From assembly GCA_029564595.1 (NCBI GenBank), contig JAKQPS010000157.1:5985-69984 (forward strand): a DNA stretch of 64,000 nucleotides, read 5' to 3'. The notes below the pieces were generated by a model. That model was not told where the DNA came from. It worked only from the letters and a program-made list of their open reading frames with translations, and ran no database searches. This document shows positions 59,316 through 64,000 of this stretch, in pieces. This stretch comes from a bacterium (GTDB taxonomy: Bacteria > UBP15 > UBA6099). Both the position numbers and the translations under genes were made by a program. Position 1 is the stretch's first letter. The number at the start of each line of letters is the position of its first letter.

Positions 59316-60170
59316 CTAAAAAATTATTCTTTTTCCGCTTGAAACCATCTCTTCCAACTCTTCGTCAGAGATTGAGCCGATTCTTTTGTGAATTCGGTTT
59401 ATATAATCGCTAAGCGACTCTCCTTCATTCAGGTAGTCCTCATAAAAAAAATCAGTTATAGCCAGATACGCGGCGAACAACTTCCTGTCCGTCATCCAGC
59501 CGGAAAACGAAGCCTCGTTCCCTTTCCTATCTATGAAGATGGAGCGAGGAATGCCTTTGACATTGTATTTATTTACAAGCGAGCCGGAATCGCGATCCAC
59601 ATCCACGCGTATCACCAAAGCTCTGTCTAAGAAATCAGCGTCAAAGCTCTCGACCGATTCCGTCATTTTTTTGCACCAACGGCACCAATCAGCTTCAAAG
59701 AAAAGAAACACCGGAACTCCTTTGCCGGCGAACCTATCATAGTTTGCTTGAGTATCGTACGAAACGTCCCGCGTCATCTCCATTATCGCGTCCACCCAAG
59801 CGCCGTCGATTTCTTCAGGCAGTTCATCGAGCCTCTCGCGTTGCTTTTCATCCCGTTCATCCAGCAGATAATAAAGTTTTTCGTAAGCAAAAAAACCGGT
59901 TTCCGGATTGTAGATTTCTTTATAACGCGCGTTGGTTGTCAGTCTCGCCAGATATTCCCAAAGGTCGGGATCCTCTTCATCTTCATCCAACATATCATTC
60001 ACACGCTCTAGCGCGTCTTCATAACGGCTGTCGTATATCATGTCGTCTATTATTTCTCGATCCGTTCTTTCAAGGCAGGAACAAGCGCTCGGCGCGACGT
60101 AAAACAAAAGCCCCGAAAAGAATAGAATCAAATAAAGAGAGGCGCTTTTTTTATAATTTGCAACATTCAT
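59316..60170 (-). CDS. Exported thioredoxin-fold protein
   Basis: 284 residues. The N-terminus has an export signal (SLYLILFFSGLLFYVAPSAC) ending in a cysteine that might be lipid-modified, although the lipobox is loose. The region 35-145 is acidic and helical (LDEDEEDPDLWEYLARLTTN). A thioredoxin-like domain follows: VPVFLFFEADWCRWCKKMTE with Cys163-x-x-Cys166, VIRVDVDRDSG, and the cis-proline loop KGIPRSIFID. It resembles periplasmic thiol-disulphide proteins; reducing or isomerising activity is inferred. Cysteine-rich exported proteins such as the pseudopilin at 37.5 kb would be potential clients. The ATG is weakly supported by a ribosome site. Confidence 0.82.
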   Translation of the reverse strand: MNVANYKKSASLYLILFFSGLLFYVAPSACSCLERTDREIIDDMIYDSRYEDALERVNDMLDEDEEDPDLWEYLARLTTNARYKEIYNPETGFFAYEKLYYLLDERDEKQRERLDELPEEIDGAWVDAIMEMTRDVSYDTQANYDRFAGKGVPVFLFFEADWCRWCKKMTESVESFDADFLDRALVIRVDVDRDSGSLVNKYNVKGIPRSIFIDRKGNEASFSGWMTDRKLFAAYLAITDFFYEDYLNEGESLSDYINRIHKRIGSISDEELEEMVSSGKRIIF

Positions 60171-60274
60171 TGTGTGTTGTCAGGTCTCAACATGATCGAA
60201 GAATCGTTCATTTGAACCGCGCGCGCCAATGCTCGAATATCTCGATCATGTCCCATTTCCGATTTTCTTTGCCG

Positions 60275-60303
60275 ATTATATACAATTGCGGGCTTAAGCG
60301 CAA
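60275..60303 (-). promoter_or_regulatory. Promoter of the thioredoxin-fold gene
   Basis: On the minus strand TTGCGC (60303-60298), 17-base spacer, TATAAT (60280-60275). It leaves about a 98-base leader to the ATG at 60170. Confidence 0.65.
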
Positions 60304-60373
60304 AACACAGCAAGTTTTTTAAAAGAACAAAATCAGCGAAAATTGAGTCGCGACATTTTTTGTTTTTTGGCGT

Positions 60374-60402
60374 TTGATTTTCCCGTCGACATGCTTTATA
60401 GT
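60374..60402 (+). promoter_or_regulatory. Promoter of the GNAT-HDAC gene
   Basis: TTGATT at 60374-60379, 17-base spacer, TATAGT at 60397-60402. Transcription would start near 60409, at the edge of the structured leader. Confidence 0.6.
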
Positions 60403-60407
60403 AGAAT

Positions 60408-60560
60408 CAGCAGGGAGGGATACCGATATCAGCCGGGCAAAGAAGTTCGTCCGGAGCCGGGTTCCATCCTGAATAAACAACATTCAAAACATTATTATTA
60501 AGCCGGGAAGACCCGGACACCGACGCGGAAGGCAAATGCCTAGCCGTTGCTGCTGACAAC
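60408..60560 (+). ncRNA. Structured 5' leader, possible riboswitch or RNA thermometer, unclassified
   Basis: Several stems can be drawn. CAGGGAGGGA (60410-60419) pairs with TTCCATCCTG (60461-60470) at nine of ten positions including wobbles. Within it CCGGGC and GTCCGG enclose a ten-base loop. Further on CCGGG-AAGA-CCCGG (60501-60514) is a perfect hairpin and GGC-AAAT-GCC (60531-60540) a small one. The stretch between the stems is A-rich. No ribosome site is visible before the ATG at 60565, so access to the start may be regulated in a way I cannot read. I could not match it to c-di-GMP, SAM, c-di-AMP, TPP or cobalamin riboswitch consensus. Confidence 0.45.
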
Positions 60561-60564
60561 ATAG

Positions 60565-62307
60565 ATGGGTGAGTCAAACTTGATATTTCCTTGTAAATTT
60601 CGCGACCGCTATGGCCGCAATGTTGAGATACGCCCCTACAGGGAAGGCGACTTCGATCAGCTTTTAGACATGTACGACCGCTTCGAGCCAAAAGCCGAGG
60701 CACAGGGATTGCCGCCCGCTGAAAAAGTCGTGCGCGACAACTGGGTCAAGGGCATTCTTCAAGGCGACTGGCATGTCATCGTCTGGGTGGATGAGAAGCT
60801 CGCGGGACAAGCCGCATTTTTCGACATGGGCGGCGGGCGCGCCGAATGGGGCATATTTATTCATCAGGATTATCAATCCGCCGGTATCGGAACAGTCCTT
60901 TCGAGTCTGGGAAGAGTGTGGGGGGCGGCTCTTGGGCTGACCGCCGCATGGCTGGTCGTGGACACCTGCAACGAGCGCGCGATAAGCGTTTTTAGAAAAT
61001 CCGGATACCGCATCAAGGGCCGCATGGACATGGAAGTCGATATGGACAGCGCGCTCAACGCCGAACACGGACAGCTTATCAGGGGCGAGCTTGCGACCCC
61101 GGACCCCGCGTCGTTTGCTGCGATTGTGGATGACATGCCGTTCTCGCGACCGGCGGAGAGCAAGCCTTGCCTGTTCATAAATTTCGACTTCGAACGAAGA
61201 CAGGCTCCCAATCTGCTGGACTGCGCGTGTCCGATAGTCACCTATAGGTCTTCCCTCACTAAGAGCAGTTGTCAGAGAAGCGGTCTTCTGGATGAATCTT
61301 TTGCTGCGGTGATAGAAGCCCCCACGGCGAATTTTGCGTCGGCGGCTGCTTGGCATGATCAAGGGTATCTGGCGAATCTGCTGCTTGCGGGGTCTGGAGT
61401 GACCACCGATGCGATGTCCGAGCGACGCATCGGAGCGCCCGACGCTCCCGGATTTATCGATGTCCACAAGCATGCATTGCGAAGTCTCGGAGCGACTCTT
61501 GCCGCCGCCCGCCTTCTGGTCGAGACCCCCGCGAGAGTGGCTTTCAATCCGTGCGGCGGGCAGCACGAGGCGGCTCCCGACCGCGCTTTCAGGCAGTGCT
61601 ACATCAACGATTCGGCTCTGGCTGTTCAATATCTTACGGCGAAAGGGCTTCGAGTTCTCTATCTCGATCTCGACGCGCACCACGGAGAAATCCTTCAGAA
61701 ATCTTTTGAGAATAATCCCAACGCTCTGACATGCTCGTTTTATGAGGCGGGCATCCCGCCCGGAGCCTCTGGCTCCGCGTCGGATATGGAGAGGTTTTTC
61801 GGAGACGGGCGGCCCGGAGGCCATGTCGATGTGCCTCTCCCCGCGAACACCAACGATGAGTTGTACAGATTGGCGTTCGAGAGCGTTGCCCCCGTGCTGG
61901 CCGGGAGGTTCAAGCCCGACATCGTGGTGGCGCAGATTTCTGCCGACACCATCGCCGCCGACAACACGTCGAAAATGTGCCTGACATGCGGCGGGTATTC
62001 AGAAATACTCGCGATGATACCGTCTCTAGCCCCAAAAGCGCTTTTCATCGGCGGAAACGCCGGCTCTCCGGACATAATAGCGCGGAGTTATGCCCTCGCA
62101 TGGTCTGCCCTGACGCGCGATTATTTCAATTCGATCAGCAGAGAAAACGGAGGCCCTCCCGTGCGGATGTGTCCGCCCGATCTCCAGAGCGGCGCTTTTA
62201 TAAGCGAAGAGACTATTCTGCTGCCCCCGGAAATATTTTCCAGAAATTGCGATTGCGTCAAAGACGTGCTGTATTCGTTGCGTAAGAGCAATCCAATGCT
62301 CAGGTGA
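60565..62307 (+). CDS. GNAT acetyltransferase fused to a histone-deacetylase/AcuC-like domain
   Basis: 580 residues. Residues 1-170 are a GNAT domain (VEIRPYREGDFDQLLDMYDR, IFIHQDYQSAGIGTVLSSLG with the acetyl-CoA loop QSAGIG, VVDTCNERAISVFRKSGYRI). Residues about 230-560 are an HDAC/AcuC-like domain: GFIDVHKHALRSLGATLAAA, FRQCYINDSALAVQYL, LYLDLDAHHGEILQKSF and VAQISADTIAADNTSKM. The zinc ligands Asp370, His372 and Asp461 are kept. The tandem His pair reads His334-Glu335 (GGQHE) and the catalytic Tyr region reads GGNAGS (496-501), Tyr replaced by Gly500. Writer and eraser in one chain recall AcuA/AcuC, which control acetyl-CoA synthetase; here the deacetylase half may be inactive, altered or a binding domain. 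No ribosome site is visible. Confidence 0.88.
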   Translation: MGESNLIFPCKFRDRYGRNVEIRPYREGDFDQLLDMYDRFEPKAEAQGLPPAEKVVRDNWVKGILQGDWHVIVWVDEKLAGQAAFFDMGGGRAEWGIFIHQDYQSAGIGTVLSSLGRVWGAALGLTAAWLVVDTCNERAISVFRKSGYRIKGRMDMEVDMDSALNAEHGQLIRGELATPDPASFAAIVDDMPFSRPAESKPCLFINFDFERRQAPNLLDCACPIVTYRSSLTKSSCQRSGLLDESFAAVIEAPTANFASAAAWHDQGYLANLLLAGSGVTTDAMSERRIGAPDAPGFIDVHKHALRSLGATLAAARLLVETPARVAFNPCGGQHEAAPDRAFRQCYINDSALAVQYLTAKGLRVLYLDLDAHHGEILQKSFENNPNALTCSFYEAGIPPGASGSASDMERFFGDGRPGGHVDVPLPANTNDELYRLAFESVAPVLAGRFKPDIVVAQISADTIAADNTSKMCLTCGGYSEILAMIPSLAPKALFIGGNAGSPDIIARSYALAWSALTRDYFNSISRENGGPPVRMCPPDLQSGAFISEETILLPPEIFSRNCDCVKDVLYSLRKSNPMLR

Positions 62308-62400
62308 GCCGTTTTGTTTCTCCGCTGAGTTGTCGGAACCGCGCGCGAGATCGCGTTGTTGAAGCGAGTCTCCCTTCAGTTTTCATCGTATTCAATTCAT

Positions 62401-62591
62401 TTGAACCCGAATCCGTCATTAGGATTCGGAAGCGATTGTTCAGAGCGGATGAAATGCGAGGCGCAAGGCGCATTTTTGCAGTGAATAGAACTTATGGTTC
62501 ATGAACAAAAAAATGTGGCGGCAACGAAGCAGTTCGCCGCTATGAAAAATCGCCCCGGTTCGTCGGCTCTATAGACGAATCCGGGTTGAAA
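62401..62591 (-). repeat. Dispersed repeat element with imperfect terminal inverted repeats, copy B
   Basis: 191 bases in opposite orientation to copy A. Its ends, TTGAACCCGAATCCGTC and (reverse complement of the other side) TTCAACCCGGATTCGTC, agree at 13 of 17 positions. The inner hairpin is AAATGCG (62452-62458) and CGCATTT (62469-62475). No ORF. The shared blocks with copy A are listed there; the outermost 29 bases also occur as copy C behind ftsY. Confidence 0.85.
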
Positions 62592-62613
62592 TTATCTTCT
62601 AGGGTAGTATAAT
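62586..62613 (+). promoter_or_regulatory. Hybrid promoter of cstA
   Basis: TTGAAA at 62586-62591, 16-base spacer, TATAAT at 62608-62613. The -35 is formed by the terminal TTGAA of repeat copy B, the -10 by the flanking unique DNA. Confidence 0.65.
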
Positions 62614-62682
62614 TACGCTGTTTCAAAATCAAGCCCCGCCCGCGCAAAGGGCGCCGCTGGATAACACAGACAGGAGGACTTC

Positions 62683-63879
62683 ATGAACTCGCTTCTGGTT
62701 GCAGCGCTGGCTTTCTTCGGTTTCATTCTGGCTTACAGGTTCTATTCCCGGTTTCTGAGCGATAAGATATTCGGGCTTCGAGCCGATGCCGTCATGCCCG
62801 CCCATAAATATGAGGACGGGGTGGACTTCGTGCCCACCAACACGCATATACTCCTCGGGCATCACTACACGTCCATCGCGGGCGCGGCCCCAATCGTAGG
62901 CCCGGCTATCGCCATATTCTGGGGATGGCTGCCCGCTGTCCTTTGGGTCGTATTCGGCTCTATTTTCATCGGAGCGGTGCACGACTTCGCGGCGCTCGTC
63001 ATCTCCGCGCGCAACGAGGGCCGCTCTATCGGCGAAATCACAGAAGATATCATCGGCCCCAACGCCCGCACTCTTTTTCTCCTGATTATTTTCTTCCTCC
63101 TGCTAATGGTCATCGCGGTTTTCTGCCTAGTCATAGCGAAGCTGTTCACCCTCTTCCCGGCATCGGTGTTTCCAATATGGCTTGAGATTCCCATTGCGAT
63201 TACTCTCGGTTATTTCGTGTACGCGCGCAAAGGCAACGTGACGTTGTGGTCGATAGTGGCTCTAATTATTATGTACGTTTCCATTTACGTTGGAACGAAA
63301 CTCCCTTTAGGCCTCGATATGATAGGCATCAAGCCTGAAAATGTCATATTGGTTTGGATAATCATCCTTCTAGTTTACTGCTACATTGCGTCCATTCTTC
63401 CGGTGCAGTATCTGTTGCAGCCGAGAGATTTTATCAATTCACACGAGTTGTATGTCGGGCTTGTCATTCTGTTCATCGCGGTGGTTTATGTGAGTTTCAA
63501 CGGAGGGGGCAATTTCGTGGCTCCCGCCATCAACAATGACCTCGCCGGAGCGCCTTCGATGTTCCCGTTGCTGTTCATAACGATAGCGTGCGGCGCGATA
63601 TCCGGGTTCCACAGTTTGGTGTCCAGCGGCACGACGGTCAAGCAGATGGACAAGGAGACGGACGCGCGCCCCATCGGATACGGCTCCATGCTGCTCGAAG
63701 GCGCGCTTTCGGTGATGGCAATTATCATGGTCGGGGCCGGGTTCGCGAACTTTTCGGCGTGGCGCGAAGTTTACAATGGTTGGGAAGCCGCGCAGGGAGC
63801 CGGAATCGGCGTCTTCGTAAAAGGCTGCGGTTTTTTCATGGAGCAAGTAAAAATCGGCGGTAAGCATTTAGCTCTTTGA
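62683..63879 (+). CDS. cstA: CstA carbon-starvation (pyruvate/peptide) transporter, C-terminally short
   Basis: 398 residues with about nine or ten hydrophobic segments. FVPTNTHILLGHHYTSIAGA, then AIFWGWLPAVLWVVFGSIFI, VHDFAALVISARNEGRSIGE, PVQYLLQPRDFINSHELYV and SGFHSLVSSGTTVKQMDKET are classic CstA blocks. CstA imports pyruvate or peptides during carbon starvation. Most members are about 480-700 residues; here the chain stops at FFMEQVKIGGKHLAL, about where the second, CstA_5TM-type, segment would begin. The next kinase gene starts 56 bases further on, so the lost part is not directly behind. CAGGAGG precedes the ATG. Confidence 0.85.
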   Translation: MNSLLVAALAFFGFILAYRFYSRFLSDKIFGLRADAVMPAHKYEDGVDFVPTNTHILLGHHYTSIAGAAPIVGPAIAIFWGWLPAVLWVVFGSIFIGAVHDFAALVISARNEGRSIGEITEDIIGPNARTLFLLIIFFLLLMVIAVFCLVIAKLFTLFPASVFPIWLEIPIAITLGYFVYARKGNVTLWSIVALIIMYVSIYVGTKLPLGLDMIGIKPENVILVWIIILLVYCYIASILPVQYLLQPRDFINSHELYVGLVILFIAVVYVSFNGGGNFVAPAINNDLAGAPSMFPLLFITIACGAISGFHSLVSSGTTVKQMDKETDARPIGYGSMLLEGALSVMAIIMVGAGFANFSAWREVYNGWEAAQGAGIGVFVKGCGFFMEQVKIGGKHLAL

Positions 63880-63934
63880 AAAAAAACATAAAAAGGCTTT
63901 TTAAAATTGCCTGCGCGTGATATGTTTTATTTTA

Positions 63935-64000
63935 ATGGATAGCGATGAAGCGAGAAAACCAACATACGAAGAGCTTGAGCAGAGAGTAATATACCTTGAA
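63935..64000 (+). CDS. Start of a second PAS-type sensor kinase (partial)
   Basis: The 22 codons in the window read MDSDEARKPTYEELEQRVIYLE, 11-12 residues of which (KPTYEELE-Q-V) match the N-terminus of the hybrid kinase at 24177. This short coiled leader is found on many PAS kinases. Everything after it is outside the window. The ATG at 63935 has no clear ribosome site. It may respond to the pyruvate-type substrate of the transporter just upstream, which is a guess. Confidence 0.65.
   Translation, partial: MDSDEARKPTYEELEQRVIYLE

Larger units (their letters stand above)
60171..60564. other. Divergent regulatory region between the thioredoxin-like and GNAT-HDAC genes
   Basis: 394 bases without a gene. 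It holds a minus-strand promoter (60275-60303), a plus-strand promoter (60374-60402) and a structured leader (about 60408-60560). Confidence 0.7.
62308..62682. other. Intergenic stretch with repeat copy B and the cstA promoter
   Basis: 375 bases, no gene supported. Repeat copy B occupies 62401-62591 in inverted orientation relative to copy A. The -35/-10 pair for cstA lies at its right edge. An open frame of 66 codons (62304-62504) crosses the repeat and is a chance frame. Confidence 0.65.

Noticed and set aside
60408-60560. SAM-I or c-di-GMP riboswitch in the GNAT-HDAC leader
   Set aside because: GGAGGGA and CCGGGCAA vaguely resemble S-box pieces, but the GGTGC and closing elements are absent, and the c-di-GMP core GACGCAAAG is missing.
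60565-61080. Naming the GNAT half AcuA
   Set aside because: It matches the general RimI-like GNAT pattern more than AcuA; only the HDAC half resembles AcuC.

Overview
The window looks like chromosome from a diderm (Gram-negative-type) bacterium of moderately high G+C. An outer membrane with lipopolysaccharide is implied by an LptD/OstA-like barrel protein, a heptose-bisphosphate phosphatase (gmhB) and a UDP-GlcNAc 2-epimerase (wecB). Tandem PilT ATPases, a soluble multi-PAS kinase beginning with a KPTYEELE-type N-terminus, a two-CW-domain histidine kinase paired with an NtrC-type regulator, and an aldehyde:ferredoxin oxidoreductase next to an acyl-CoA dehydrogenase fit an anaerobic lineage of Desulfobacterota-like character. 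The species cannot be named from this sequence. There is no CRISPR array, rRNA or complete prophage.

Layout. 1-4600: end of rnc, smc, ftsY. 4600-7750: AT-richer patch with a fragment of a dispersed repeat, an NfeD-like protein and flotillin (with a 4 x 66-bp in-frame repeat), and a small membrane protein. 7875-13000, minus strand: LptD-like protein, wecB, and directly upstream of wecB a two-gene AAA ATPase + DUF4276 (TOPRIM-like) pair that resembles anti-phage OLD/PARIS/AbiL-type modules. 13300-21340, plus: SpoIVB-type S55 protein, purE, purB, a purC homologue that has lost key residues, two pilT genes, a glycosyltransferase. 21380-28650: CorC/HlyC-type CBS protein, a carboxylate-type transporter, a 1491-residue hybrid PAS kinase. 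28700-35700: hisH-hisA-hisF-hisI-miaB-mutS-gmhB, apparently beginning with a leaderless hisH mRNA. 35800-45800: an acyl-CoA-synthetase-like protein without its P-loop lysine and C-terminal lysine, a cysteine-rich pseudopilin, the two-CW kinase/NtrC pair, a CheX-like protein, a Gfo/Idh/MocA oxidoreductase, AOR and acyl-CoA dehydrogenase.

45880-50160 is an AT-rich accessory island bordered on the left by a ~219-bp repeat element; it holds a PD-(D/E)XK-like nuclease, a DUF932 protein, a DnaB-like protein with a destroyed Walker A motif and a TPR protein. 50164-59230 returns to core genes: pcrA/uvrD, yjbQ, tRNA-Cys, tRNA-Val, infC-rpmI-rplT, an rRNA methyltransferase, pheS, pheT and a GNAT acetyltransferase. 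59300-64000 holds a lipoprotein-like thioredoxin-fold protein, a GNAT + histone-deacetylase-like fusion preceded by a structured leader, a second copy of the repeat element whose edge supplies the -35 box for a C-terminally short cstA, and the start of another PAS kinase.

Strongest candidates for undescribed biology: the GNAT-HDAC fusion with an altered deacetylase active site and structured leader; the non-coding repeat element family with imperfect terminal inverted repeats (45879-46097, 62401-62591, fragment 4673-4702); the 46-50 kb island; and the ATPase/DUF4276 pair. Several conserved enzymes here (PurC, acyl-CoA synthetase, HDAC, DnaB-like) have kept their fold but lost catalytic residues.
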